From: Amorphophallus konjac
Taxonomy: Eukaryota; Streptophyta; Magnoliopsida; Alismatales; Araceae
Length of the DNA: 64,000 nt
Reading direction: 5' to 3'
NCBI GenBank assembly: GCA_022559845.1
Contig: CM040126.1
Location: forward strand, 122,426,886-122,490,885
Of this stretch, positions 42,548 through 53,991 are shown in pieces; position 1 is the stretch's first letter, and the number at the start of each line of letters is the position of its first letter. Position numbers and translations under genes: made by a program. The notes below the pieces were generated by a model that worked only from the letters and a program-made list of their open reading frames with translations, had not been told where the DNA came from and ran no database searches.

Positions 42548-43867
42548 TGTAGACACGTCAAAATTGACGTTACTGTGAGTACATCTCATATTGCCTTGTA
42601 ATGTCCCAATTTGACCCTCAAATTAACTTTGTTTGAGTGGTTTTTCTCCCTTTTCTTGGGTTTCTCCCTTTTTCCTCCCTTTTCTTATTTTTCCCTATTT
42701 TCTCCGGATTTTGCTGGGCATTTTCCTCTATTTTTAAGAATTCACGACTTGAAGAGGGGCGTGTTTTAAATAGCGACCTAATCTGGGGCGTGTTCTTAAG
42801 AAAGGATGACCACAGGGAAGGGCGTCAATTCCTGGTATTTTACGAGTCCCACCCCGATTGAAATCAAGAATTAACGCCTTTGCTTCAGGCGTCTTTTCAC
42901 AATTTTCAAATTAAGAAGGTTTTGTTGCCAAAATTGAATCCAGGAAGTGACGCCCTGATCCCGGTCGTGTTTTTAATTAACGCCTTGGAGCATGTCGTCA
43001 ATTCTGAATTGACGCCCTTTGGAAGGTCGTGTCTCACCCTTCCGTGTCCGGTTTGAACTCACCTTTCCTGAAGAGTTCCCTGCTTTTCTTGATCTGGGAA
43101 CTAGAGTCCTTGCCGTATTTGATTCTTGCCAATTCTTATCCCCTCGGATTTGGATTTGTGCCCTATAAATAGAGCCCTACGGCTCTGTCGACAGGATTCT
43201 TTTTTTTCTGCTTCTTCTTCTTTTTTTTTATACAGGGAATTGCTGCTTCCTGGCTCAGGGAGGAGCTCCTACGCATCCAACAGCTTCATCTTTGACAGAG
43301 ACTCCTCCCCATCGAGCATCAAAGCCAAAGAAACAGGCTTTTATCTTTTCAATTCATCTTTTGTTTTATTATATTAGTTCATACATACGCATGCATACAT
43401 ATTGTTCATCTTATTCTCTCACTCAACCACGTTGAGACTCCTTGGTGCAACACTTGCACACTTGTTATTTTACATATCATCATCATCTTTTACCTACCCT
43501 TTTGCATAGGGGTTTAAAGGCCAAACACCAATAAGGTGTGTTCATATCCATGCTTTCTATGTCTATATTTACATTTGGATTTGATGCTACACATCTTGGT
43601 TTCTAATCCATGTTTGTTAATTTTACAAGGGTAATCAATCAAGAAAAACTCTCTTCATCGGCCGGCCGATTGGAAGAGAAGGAAAGCACTCACATCAATC
43701 CCCGCATTTAAGGTATTTATATCGCGATCCCTCCATTGATTATTTGTTATATCCTTTGAGGCCCTCGCGTCTCTAGCGATCACATTCCCCTTAGCATCCT
43801 CTCATGCTCCCTTTTTCTCCCTCTTTTCCCATTCTTATTCTTAGTAGTGGATTTTCCATGATCTACA
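42548..43867 (+). repeat. 3' LTR of Gypsy-4 (1,320 bp)
   Basis: TGTAGACACGTC to GATCTACA, followed by the GCTTC duplication. Same layout as the 5' LTR; most differences are transitions. Confidence 0.92.
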
Positions 43868-43872
43868 GCTTC
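43868..43872 (+). repeat. Target site duplication of Gypsy-4, right
   Basis: GCTTC, identical to 34200-34204. Confidence 0.95.
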
Positions 43873-46060
43873 CAAACCACCTGAAGTCTGGGGTGAATCA
43901 TCCCGGGGAGCGGTCCGTCATGACGACCCTCCACCGCTCTACACACTGCCTCAGTCGTCAGAACCAAGCATGGTGACACTGCAACAGCGGCAACCACAGC
44001 TCCAGCCACTGCTACCACCGGTGCTCCCTCAAGTGCACCAGACACCCCCGGTGCCACGTCCTCCACAGGCGACCACCCTGGTCACCCCGTACCTGCAGCC
44101 GGCGCACTTCTACCCAGAGCTAGTCGACCCTGTAGTCGTGAAACGGATGATGGTGGAAAGAATGATCGAGCTGAAGCTCGCAGAAAGGGGTGAAGGCGAC
44201 TATGTCACGTTTGATGCATACCGGGTGCCATACCCGCAACACCATGCTGCTAAACGGCTTCCCCCGGGAATCAACAAGCCGCCCAAGTTTGACAAATTCA
44301 ACGGGAAGGGGTCCCCGAGAGAACACATACCCTATTATATGACTGTCATGGGTGACTTGGCCACCGACGAGTCATACCTGCTAAAGTTTTTCGGGTCCTC
44401 GCTGACGGGGCTCGCATTTGAATGGTATTCCAGCCTCTCGGCCGGGTCGATCAGCGACTGGCCAGATATGCAGAAGAAGTTCAAAGAAAGATTTCATGTT
44501 ACAGAGAGAGAGGTCACAGTGGCCGAACTCTACTCAACAAAGCAGAGGGCCGATGAAATGGCCCTCGATTATATCAAGAGGTGGAGGAACCTCGGAATGA
44601 GATGCAAGCGGCCCCCGCATCAGGAGGACGTTGTGCAAATATGCAAACAGAATCTCAGAAGGGAGGTTCTGGAAAAGATGATCGGAATGGAAATACGGTC
44701 GTTTGATCGATTGAATAATGTCATGGCCAAGGTGGAAGCTTTCCTGGCCAGACCTGCGCCTACATCTGCTACCGGCACGACCCAGAAGGGCAAGGCGGTG
44801 GAGCGGCGCCCGTCGCCTAAAGAAGCGAACGCTCTTGACATAAAGGCGTTCGATCAACAGAAAAGTGAAGGCAAGAAGGGAGTCACCCCACAGCTTGCAG
44901 AAGCCCCAGACGGCAAAGAAGGTCCTTCGCTGAGGGACAAGATGAAGAAGGCCTATTCATTTCCAAAGGACAAGACCCGGGTTCTGTTCGACTGGGTAAC
45001 GGAATATAGCATGGTCACCCTGCCAGAGCCAAGGAGGTCGGAGGACCTAAAGAGAAAAGACAACCCAAGATTCTGCCCCTACCACCAGATGTTGGGGCAT
45101 CCAATCGAAGACTGCTATGTTTTCAAGGACATCATTGAAGGGATGGTGAAGAAAAATGAGATCGAGCTGGGAGAGTACAAAGTGGACCCTCCTCAGCCAC
45201 ATGAAGCCCCTCGGAGGAGGGCAGGAGTCAACATGATCTCCCTATACCATGCACTACCCGAGGAGATCTCTGAAACAAGTACGCGGAGCACCTATGAAGC
45301 TCATTTCTTGGAGCCCGCGAAAGAACAGCAGGGATGGTAGCAGGTCCCTGTGAAGCATAAGAAAAAGAGGGCACCCCGCCCGAAAGAGGGGGCACATATT
45401 CGTGGTGTCACACCCCGGCCTGCTCCGCCGGTGGTAGCACCCGTATGGATCACTCCATCTACAACTGTCAGGATACCTACACATAATCGGAGGAGACAAA
45501 TTCCGCTGCCAGTGGTTAAGGAGACCAATCATGGGGTCCTTCGACTGCAAAACCTCATTGAGGGGCTGGACGAATACGTGCATCCCGAATTGAGGCCCTT
45601 GCTGGTGCGGGACCACGTCCCGTGGCAAGAACAAGAGCAGCTCTCACTCGAACAAAAGGAGGAAGCTGAAGCGGCACCCGACAGAGAGGGCAGTCTGTTC
45701 TGGGGGCACCCGCCCACAGAAGCAAAAAAGAAGAAGAAACAAAAGAAGAATAAAAGGAAGGCCGCTGAGGCCGATAAAGTTCAGGTTGTCTCCTGTAATA
45801 CTCTATCAGCACTTTTCAACCTATCCGGAGAGGAGGAAGAAGAGGAAATTTGCTTCACACCCCATGCTGGGGGAGGCAAGGCCGAGGCCGCAACTGCTGC
45901 GCATGCCACCCGGTCGGGCCGAAAATGGGGGCGCCAGCCGCCACCCAACCACAACATCATGTTCAGGGGGAGAGCAACCCTACAAAACACCTCCGCCGAA
46001 GGTCAAGGGAGTCCAAATCCCTCCTCCGCCAGGCCTATATAACAAGAGTGGGGGCAAGGG
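43873..46060 (+). pseudogene. Tat Gag main part
   Basis: Continues the N-terminal extension frame: open from 43873 through the ATG at 43970 to TAG at 45338-45340, then further in the same frame to about 45970. The retrotransposon Gag core is at about 44290-44740 (KFDKFNGKGSPREHI, LTGLAFEWYSSL, FKERFHV, YIKRWRNLGMRC). A zinc-finger-like CPYHQMLGHPIEDC lies at about 45076-45117. Then comes a lysine-rich linker (near 45730-45765). Near 45970 a change in a G-run shifts the frame; the other frame then continues to protease. It forms the particle core of Tat. The in-frame TAG and the shift make this copy defective. Confidence 0.82.
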
Positions 46061-47302
46061 GGTCCCTTCATTTCTTGAATTCATGAAGATGTCCAAGGGG
46101 AAGCGGCCTTGTCAGGAGACTAACCCTACACCCGGGGGCGCTCACCCTCAGCTAGCACAATCTTCCGAAGATCCAAGTGCAGACGGAGCTTGCCCCGCAG
46201 CAGCTAACAAAGAACGCCCAGAAGTCTGTACCAGCCAGAAGGGCGCCGAATCTGAGGAAGATGAAGCAGGTCCGTCAGGACCCGCAAACCAAAACTTCCC
46301 CAAGCCCAGATGGGCTGATGAGATGAAGCTATCCAGTGTCCGAGCTGGGAGCCGAATAATGAAGCTACTCAAGAAGCTCCCTGCTCGATTTACAATCTGG
46401 GAGATCCTTTCTTTGAGTGAAGAGACTCGATAGGCGATTATTACAGCTCTTCAGACGCCTGCTCATTTTGAGACATGTCTGGCTGAAGCAATGCCGGAAG
46501 CTAGCATGACCTTCACTCCAGACGATATGCTGCTGCCCACCATCAGCCACAACAGGCCGCTGTATATGAAGGGGCACCTGAATGGAAGGGAGGTGAACAG
46601 TATTCTAGTTGATCCCGGTGCAGCGGTCAACATCCTACCTTATAGAATATACGAGAGGCATCACTTTAACGTGCATCTTGAGAAAGTCGGAGATATGCGT
46701 ATTGCCGACTTCAATCAAAAATGAGAAGTGTCAATGGGGGTGGCAGAGTTCACCCTCACCTTAGCAGATTTCACTACGATGGTGCAGTTCCATGTCATTG
46801 ACTCCCGCACCTCGTACAAGGCACTGCTCGGCCGCCCATGGCTGCATGAAAATATGGTGGTGCCCTCGACGCTCCACCAATGCATCAAGTACAGTCTCCA
46901 AGGGAAGGAGGAGAGGATATTTGTAGACCCCCACCCATTCGAGGTGTTTGAATGTCATTTGGCGGATGCCAACCTATATACGGGGCCTTCTCAGAAGACC
47001 TTGGAAGCTAAGACCCCTGCGGGGGCATCGAGAAACACATCCGGCAGCAGTTGGTATCCACCACCGCCGCGCGGATATGTCAAGCCCAAGGTGGTCTCCC
47101 ATATCACAACATCCGGAGACGTGGGCAGAACAACACCCCCAACATTATACCCTGAAGCTAATGAAGTGCGGGTCGCTCGGCGGCACAATCATATTGAAAT
47201 CCCTGATGGTCTTACCAAGCCAACTCCCGGCCTTGATAACCCTACTGTCGAGCCTTTCAAAACTTGGGAGGTGACACAGGAAGATAGACCTGCGGGGGCC
47301 CT
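46061..47302 (+). pseudogene. Tat Gag-Pol linker and aspartic protease (defective)
   Basis: One frame from about 45970 to 47302 with TAG at 46431-46433 and TGA at 46722-46724. The retropepsin-like region is at about 46550-46900: GREVNSILVDPGAAVNILP holds the active-site triplet as Asp-Pro-Gly instead of Asp-Ser/Thr-Gly, and ALLGRPWLHE is the usual second signature. The stretch after 46990 is the PR-RT spacer. It ends where the CACTA fragment begins. The protease would normally cut the Gag-Pol precursor; the Pro at the active site and the stops make this copy inactive. Confidence 0.75.
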
Positions 47303-47601
47303 TGCGAAATCCGTCGCAAATGTGTTTTGCGACGGATTTTGAGACGGATTTCTGACGGAGTCGGTCCGTCACAATTTCTTGGTCAAAAATTTCAGACAGT
47401 TCTAAAAATCCGTCACAAATTCCGTCCCAAATTTGGGACGGAATAGTTTCCCTCCTAAATTCCATCGCAAATTCCGTCCCAAATTCCATATTTGAGACGG
47501 AATTTGCGACGGAAAATATTCCGTCCCAAATTTGAGACGAAAATTCCATCTCAAATTTCCGTCGCAAAATTCTGTCCCAAATCGCGCTTTTTCTTGTAGT
47601 G
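47303..47601 (-). mobile_element. CACTA (En/Spm) end fragment or MITE remnant
   Basis: On the minus strand it begins CACTACAAGAAAA (47601 downward), the classical plant CACTA terminal inverted repeat. Inside are many subterminal repeats such as TTTGGGACGGAAT and TTGCGACGGA on both strands. No matching terminus exists on the left, so only one end is present. RNase H coding resumes at 47603. It sits where about 1.5-2 kb of Tat RT should be. Either the insertion was followed by a deletion, or RT had already been lost. Confidence 0.8.
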
Positions 47602-47602
47602 T

Positions 47603-48493
47603 TACCTCAGTCGGAGACTGGTCAGAACTGAGGAGAAATATACTTATATTGAGAAGGTCTGTCTGGCACTGGTCTTCGCAGTTAAGAAGCTTCGACACTA
47701 CATGTTGTCGCATGAAATCAGCTTGGTATCCAATCAGGATCCCCTGAAATATATTATGTCCCAACCGGCACTCAAAGGTCGCCTGGGCAAATGGGCAGTA
47801 ATCCTTATGGAGTTTGACATCTCCTATGTGCCGCACAAGGCCATTAAGGGCCAAGCTATTGCAGACTTCTTCACCGAGCACCCAGTGCCCGGGGACTGCC
47901 CGCTGGAACCGGAGATTCCTGAGGATGAAACCCTGGAAGCCGTTCAGGCGCAGCCCTCCTTATGGCAGCTATATTTCGATGGCGCTTCCAGAATTGACAC
48001 CTCTGCCACTGGATCGGCCAGCGTAAGGGCAGGAGCAGGCATAGTCCTGAAATCCCCAGAGGGGGAAGTGGTGCACACATCCTGCTCAATAAACAAACAT
48101 TGCACAAACAATGAAGCAGAGTATGAAGCCCTGATAATCGGGTTGCAGATCACTCTGTCCATGGGAATTCAGATGCTGGAAGCATTCAGAGATTCCATGC
48201 TAGTCATAAAACAACTGGAAGGAGAGTTCGATGTGCGAAAGCAAGAGCTTCTCCCCTATCACCAACTAGCAACCCGCCTGATGTCAAGATTCTACTTCAT
48301 CAGGATTAAGCACATCAACCGAGGCCAGAATGCTCAGGCAGACGCCCTCGCTAAGCTGGCCAGTTCGTTGGCAGTCCTGCCAGACGCAAGCCTAAATATA
48401 ACGGTGATCAACCGCCGGCAAGTCCCCAGTGTAATAGAAGTCTTAGCCGACGAGCAAGAAATTGAGGTGGCAGTCGTCGAGGAGGTTCAGTAG
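47603..48493 (+). CDS. Tat RNase H remnant and second (archaeal-type) RNase H
   Basis: Open frame from 47603 to TAG at 48493. The first part, YLSRRLVRTEEKYTYIEK to IADFFTEHP (to about 47880), is the C-terminal half of the RT-linked RNase H. After a spacer comes a second RNase H with all four acidic signatures: YFDGAS (about 47975), NNEAEYEAL (about 48118), RDSMLVIKQ (about 48190) and NAQADALAK (about 48335). Two successive RNase H domains, the second of archaeal/plant type, are the hallmark of Tat elements. They remove RNA from the RNA:DNA hybrid during reverse transcription. Without RT upstream this fragment has no working context. Confidence 0.85.
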   Translation, partial: YLSRRLVRTEEKYTYIEKVCLALVFAVKKLRHYMLSHEISLVSNQDPLKYIMSQPALKGRLGKWAVILMEFDISYVPHKAIKGQAIADFFTEHPVPGDCPLEPEIPEDETLEAVQAQPSLWQLYFDGASRIDTSATGSASVRAGAGIVLKSPEGEVVHTSCSINKHCTNNEAEYEALIIGLQITLSMGIQMLEAFRDSMLVIKQLEGEFDVRKQELLPYHQLATRLMSRFYFIRIKHINRGQNAQADALAKLASSLAVLPDASLNITVINRRQVPSVIEVLADEQEIEVAVVEEVQ

Positions 48494-49777
48494 CCCAATT
48501 GGCGAGAACATCTCTTGTGGTGGTTTCAACACCAGCAGCTCCCAAGAAAGAAAGAACAAAGAATGAAGCTCCTGAGGGTCAAAGACTCTTACGAGATGAG
48601 AAGCGGAACCTTATTCCAAATAATGGCAGATGCCCGAAGGAAAGTCCTACTTCGTTGCTTGTCTTCAGCAGAAGCGGGGCAGGTGATGCAAGAAGTTCAT
48701 GCGGGATCAGCTGGAGCACACCAGGCTGGCCCAAAGATGAAAATTGAGATAAAGAAATTGGGTTACTGTTGGCCCACTATGTTGATGATTGCTGCAAGTT
48801 CGCCAAGGCTTGTCAGAAATGTCAAGAACACGCTAACGTGGCAAGGAGACCTCCAGTGCCACTGCATCCCACCTTGCCAAGCTGGCCGTTCGCCCAATGG
48901 GGCACGGACGTGGTAGGGCCGCTACCAGCATCTTCATCAGGGTGCAAATATATCTTAGCAGCTACTGACTACTTCTCCAGATGGGCGGAGGCGGTAGCAC
49001 TAAGAGATGTAACGGGAGAACTAGTTGCAAGATTCTTCCGGCAGAATATAATATTCCGGTTCGGAATCCCCAGCCGAATCATCTCTGATAATGGCAGCCA
49101 TTTCAGAAACTAGAAGGTTTATCGGATGGCCGACAAATACAAGATTGACTGGAGGACATCATCCCCCTACAACCCTCAAGCCAATGGGCTCGCAGAAGCC
49201 TTCAACAAGACACTATGAATGTTGCTGGCAAAGACTGTCAAGTCTAATAAAAAAGATTGGGAAGAAAGGATGTATGAAGCGCTCTGGGCTTATCGTACTG
49301 TCTACAAAACCCCAACCGGCTGTTCGCCTTTCTCCCTCATCTACGGGTCAGAGGTTGTGGTGCCGATTGAACTGGAAGTTCCTTCGCTGCGAGTTGCCAT
49401 CCAGCATGGACTAGCCAGCGGTGAACAAACCAATGCAGAAAGAAGATTGGAAGAGCTCGCTGAGCTCGAAGGAAAACGCCTCCGGGCACAACAAAACATC
49501 CAACTCTACCAAGCTCGCATGGCCCGTGCTTTTGACAAGCTGGTCAAAGGTCGAGAATTCAAGAAAGGAGACCTGGTGATTGTCAAAAGAAGAGAAGTGA
49601 TGGCCTTCAACCCCAAGGGGAAGTTGGTCGAAAACTAGATCGGACCATATATCGTCCGCCGAGTATATGAAGGGGGTGCCTACGTCCTGGTAGACCACAA
49701 AGGAGCTGTCCAGTTCTCTCCCCTCAACGGAAAGCACATAAAGTTGTATCATGCAGCGCAACCAACATTCCCTGAGT
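48494..49777 (+). pseudogene. Tat integrase (broken)
   Basis: The N-terminal region is at about 48540-48770, with a frameshift near 48770 just before the CC part of the zinc motif (CQKCQEHANVARRP). Core catalytic residues are in WGTDVVGP (about 48898), SDNGSHF (about 49085) and NGLAEAFN (about 49185). The C-terminal part has KGDLVIVKRRE and KLVENxIGPYIVRRV, ending near 49777. In-frame stops: TAG 49111-49113, TGA 49216-49218 and TAG 49636-49638. No chromodomain is seen, as expected for Tat. The domain order after RNase H fits Ty3/gypsy. Confidence 0.85.
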
Positions 49778-49789
49778 GATCGGTCGAAA

Positions 49790-51165
49790 TATCTTTCATT
49801 GGTCTAGTGGCACTCTGCCCTGATCGAGCTATCCCTTCCTTGGTTTAGTGGCACTCCGCCCTAGCCGAGCTACCCTCATCTTGGTCCAGTGGCACTCTGT
49901 CCTAACCGAACTACCCTTAGCTGGGTTTAGTGGCACTCTGCCCTAGCCGAGCTACCCTTATCTTGGTCTAGTGGCACTCCGCCCTGATCGAGCTATCCTT
50001 TCCTTGGTTTAGTGGCACTCCGCCCTAGCCGAGCTACCCTTCCTTGGTTTAGTGGCATTCCGCCCTAGCCAAGCTACCCTTCCTTGGTCTAGTGGCACTC
50101 CGCCCTAACCAAGCTACCCTTGTCTCGGCACAATGGCACTCTGCCCTAGCCGAGCTACCATCATCTTGGTCCAGTGGCACTCCGTCCTAGCCAAGCTACC
50201 CTTACCTTGGTCTAATGGCATTCCGCCCTGATCAAGCTACCCTTCCTTGGTTTAGTGGCACTCCGCCCTAGCCAAGCTACCCTTCCTTGGTCTAGTGGCA
50301 CTCCGCCCTAACCAAGCTACCCTTGTCTCGGCACAACGGCACTACACCCTAACCGAGCTACCCTTATCTTGGTCTAGTGGCACTTCACCCTGATCAAGCT
50401 ACCCTTATCTTGGTCTAGTGGCATTCCACCTTGATCGAGCTACCTTTCCTTGGTCTAGCGGCACTTCGCCCTGATCAAGCTACCTTTCCTTGGTCTAGCG
50501 GCACTCCGCCCTGATCGAGCTACATTTCCTTGGTCTAGTGGCACTCCGCCCTGATCGAGCCACCTTTCCTTGGTCTAGTGGCACTCCGCCCTGATCGAGC
50601 TATCCCTTCCTTGGTTTGGTGACACTCCGCCCTAGCCGAGCTACCCTCATCTTGGTCCAGTGGCACTCCGTCCTAACCGAGCTACCCTTAGCTGGGTTTA
50701 GTGGCACTCTGCCCTAGCCGAGCTACCCTTATCTTGGTCTAGTGGCACTCCGCCTTGATCGAGCTATCCTTTCCTTGGTTTAGTGGCACTCCGCCCTAGC
50801 CGAGCTACCCTCATCTTGGTCTAGTGGCATTCTGCCCTAGCCGAGCTACCCTTATCTTGGTCTAGTGGCACTCCGCCCTGATCGAGCTACCCTTATCTTG
50901 GTCTAGTGGCATTCCGCCCAAGCCAAACTACCCTTATCTTGGTCTAGTGGCACTCCGCCCTGATCGAGCTACCCTTATCTTGGTCTAGTGGCATTCCGCC
51001 CTAGCCAAGCTACCCTTACCTTGGTCTAGTGGCATTCCGCCCTGATCAAGCTACCCTTGGTCTGGTGGCACTCCGCCCTAGCCTAGCTACCCTTATCTTG
51101 GTCTAGTGGCACTCCGCCCTGATCGAGCTACCTTTCCTTTGTCTAGTGTCACTCCGCCCTGGCCG
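49790..51165 (+). repeat. Tandem array 1, 41-bp unit, about 33 copies
   Basis: Unit of the type GGTYTAGTGGCACTCCGCCC followed by TGATCGAGCTACCCTTTCCTT. Successive starts at 49801, 49842, 49883, 49924 and 49965 give a constant 41 bp. Variants alternate CTGATCGAGC with CTAGCCGAGC, so higher-order pairing is possible. It begins directly after integrase. Tandem repeats at this place are usual in Tat 3' regions and can seed satellites. Confidence 0.92.
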
Positions 51166-52440
51166 AGCTCTCAAAAGAATACACCATATTGCCGTTACGG
51201 GCCTTACGTCCGAATCGGTGAAAGATCATTCCTTTGCGTTAGCATTCAACCCTTGCTAACGAATGAACCGCTTTGCTCGGCACGAGGCCCGGTGCTCCGG
51301 CCAACAGCCGTCTACTATCAACCAAGGGTCGGACATCACACTTCGACCCACCACCCTTTATATCAAAAAAAAAGAGAAAAGAAAAGAAAAAATGGGGTTA
51401 AAAATAGAGATACCCCGCCAGACTTGCTCCTATATTAGGAAAAGTGCAAAAACGGCTATAACCCAGCTGTGGCGAAAACCTGAAAGGGCGCTACAGGCAA
51501 AATCGGGTACCCCGCCACGCGAAAATCCGAAAGGGCGCTTGGGTCAGTAAAGTGGTAATTCAAAAAATTCCTCTTTTGTTCTCCACCCGATGAAACTCCA
51601 TAAGGGACAACCGTCAAAAGTCCCACCGGAGATCCTCTAACAAACCCATGTCTGACCCTCGTCATCATCGGCAAGATCGGTCGATCTCTACCCCTAACTT
51701 GGACCTTCCGTCCCTGTTAGTAATCCTACCTTTGCTTCGGCATGTGACCCATGCTGATGAACAATCCCATGTTCGACCCTCATCATCATCGGTGAGATCG
51801 ATCGATCTCTACCCCTAACTTGGACCTTCCGTCCCTGTTAATAATCCTACTTTTGCTTCGGCATGTGACCCGTGCTGATGAATAAACCTGTGTTCGACCC
51901 TCGCCATCATCGGCGGAATCGGTCGACCTCTACCCTTAACTCGGATCTTACATCCTTGTTAATGAACCATGTCCTTTCCTTCGACATTTAACCAGTGTCG
52001 ACGAACTAAACCAGGGGCCAATCCTTGTCATCATCGGCAATGCCAGTCGGTGTTCTAGCAGTCAAGTTCTTCTGTACTCCAAATGCAAAAAAAAAGAAAG
52101 AGAAAAAAATGGGGTTAAAAATAGAGATACCCCGCCAGACTTGCTCCCATATTAGGACAAGTGTAAAAACGGCTATAACCCAGCTGTGAAGAAAACCCGA
52201 AAGGGCATCGCAGGTAAAATCGGGTACCCCGCCACGTGAAAATCTGAGAGGGCGCGTGGGCAAAAAACAAGAGGGGGCTGGCTTCGGCGAAAACCTGAAA
52301 GGGCGATTAGGTCAGTAATGTGAATAAAAACAAAGAAATGATAAATGAATGATGAATAGTGATGATCTATCCTCCGTCCTGAAGACCCTTTACAGGGTCG
52401 AAGCGGAGTCTTCATCCAATGTCCCACCTATATATATATA
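51166..52440 (+). repeat. Spacer with 120-bp triplication and a duplicated block
   Basis: No gene. Three copies of a unit of about 120 bp lie near 51650, 51770 and 51890 (GACCCTCRTCATCATCGG..). A block of about 200 bp occurs twice, at 51360-51560 and 52085-52320; both copies contain GGGGTTAAAAATAGAGATAC and CCCGCCAGACTTGCTCC and follow an A/G-rich run. Part of the 120-bp unit matches the 41-bp unit of array 2. Confidence 0.8.
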
Positions 52441-53535
52441 TTCGCTACCCTTTTCGACCCTTGTCACCATCGGCAAGATCGGTCGCTACCCTTTTCGACC
52501 CTTGCCACCATCGGCAAGATCAGTCGCTACCTTTTTGACCCTTGCCACCATCGGCAAGATCGGTAGCTACCCTTCTCGATTCTTGTCATCATCGGCAAGA
52601 CCGTCTACCCTTTCGACCCTTGTCACCATCGGCAAGATCGGTCGCTACCCTTTTCGACCCTTGTCACCATCGGCAAGATCGGTCGCTACCCTTCTCGATT
52701 CTTGTCATCATCGGCAAGACCGTCTACCCTTTTCGACCCTTGTCACCATCGGTAAGATCGATCGCTACCCTTTTCGACCCTTGCCACCATCGGCAAGATC
52801 GGTCGCTACCTTTTTCGACCCTTGTCACCATCGGCAAGATCGGTCGCTACCCTTTTTGACCCTTGTCACCATTGGCAAGATCGGTCGCTACCCTTCTCGA
52901 CCCTTGTCACCATCGACAAGATCGGTCGCTACCCTTTCTCTACCCTTGTCACCATCGGCAAGATCGGTCGCTACCCTTCTTGACCCTTGTCATCATCGGC
53001 AAGATCGGTCACTCCCTTTTCGACCCTTGTCACCATCGGCAAGATCGGTCGCTACCTTCTCGACCCTTGTCAACATCGGCAAGATCGGTCGCTACCCTTT
53101 TCGACCCTTGTCACCATCGGCAAGATCGGTCGCTACCCTTCTCGACCCTTGTCACCATCGGCAAGATCGGTCGCTACCCTTTTTCGACCCTTGTCACCAT
53201 CGGCAAGATCGGTCGCTACCCTTCTCGACCCTTATCATCATCGGCAAGATCGGTCGCTCCCTTTTCGACCCTTGTCATCATCGGCAAGATCGGTCGCTCC
53301 CTTTTCGACCCTTGTCACCATCGGCAAGATCGGTCGCTACCTTCTCGACCCTTGTCATCATCGGCAAGATCGGTCGCTCCCTTTTCGACCCTTGTCACCA
53401 TCGACAAGATCGGTCGCTACCCTTTTCGACCCTTGTCACCATCGGCAAGATCGGTCGCTACCTTCTCGACCCTTGTCACCATCGGCAAGATCGGTCGCTA
53501 CTTTTTTCGACCCTTGTCACCATCGATGAGCCTGG
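52441..53535 (+). repeat. Tandem array 2, 41-bp unit, about 26 copies
   Basis: Unit of the type GCTACCCTTTTCGACCCTTG followed by TCACCATCGGCAAGATCGGTC. Starts at 52443 and 52484 give 41 bp; some units have lost one to four bases. Several frames are open for up to 400 codons only because the unit lacks stops in those frames, so these are not genes. Confidence 0.92.
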
Positions 53536-53991
53536 TCAACTACCCCCCTAACCTGGGCCTTCCGCCCTCGTTAATAAACAAAGTATCATTGCGTCGACAT
53601 TTAACCTATGTCGATGGTTAGAACACACCCTTTGCCTTCATTGGCGAAGTTCATAAGGCACATCCGCCTATGCTACCCATGTCCCGCCCTGGCCAAAAAA
53701 AAATCCTGCTCCGGGAACGGCTATGCTGCGGTGAAGCGAACACCTCACCCCTTCCCTGAAGGCGTGAGCGCTCTCCTGCGCCATCGGTGCGTATCCCTAG
53801 ACTTGGATGAGCAGCCAAAAGAAAAGATAGAAGAAAAGAGGGAAAGAAGTCACGATTGAGGCGACAAACAGAGATGTTTCATTAATGTGAGGTGTCAGAA
53901 TACATTTGTGCCCGGGGCATTCCCCAGAAGTACATAAGCTCCAAAGGCAAAAAGAAGCAGAGCTCGATGCAAAAAATAGAGCAAAGCAAAG
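53536..53991 (+). other. Tat 3' noncoding spacer
   Basis: No gene seen. A further degenerate GACGAACTAA / CCTATGTCGATGG unit follows array 2, then an A/G-rich stretch near 53810-53860. Confidence 0.5.

Larger units (their letters stand above)
34205..43867 (+). mobile_element. Gypsy-4: non-autonomous LTR element with one long ORF
   Basis: LTRs 34205-35552 and 42548-43867 enclose about 7 kb with no recognisable RT, integrase, RNase H or protease. A perfect GCTTC duplication flanks it. By eye the LTRs differ at about 17 sites plus two indels of 13-14 bp over 1.32 kb, near 1.3 percent, so it is recent. The superfamily is not proven; 'gypsy' is a guess from the general organisation (large retrotransposon derivative with 5-bp duplication). 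Its LTRs and leader are rich in ACGCC..GGCGT hairpins. Confidence 0.85.

Noticed and set aside
52349..53621. Several long overlapping open frames (up to 400 codons) on the plus strand
   Set aside because: They are translations of tandem array 2 in different frames; the 41-bp unit lacks stops in these frames. No family resemblance.
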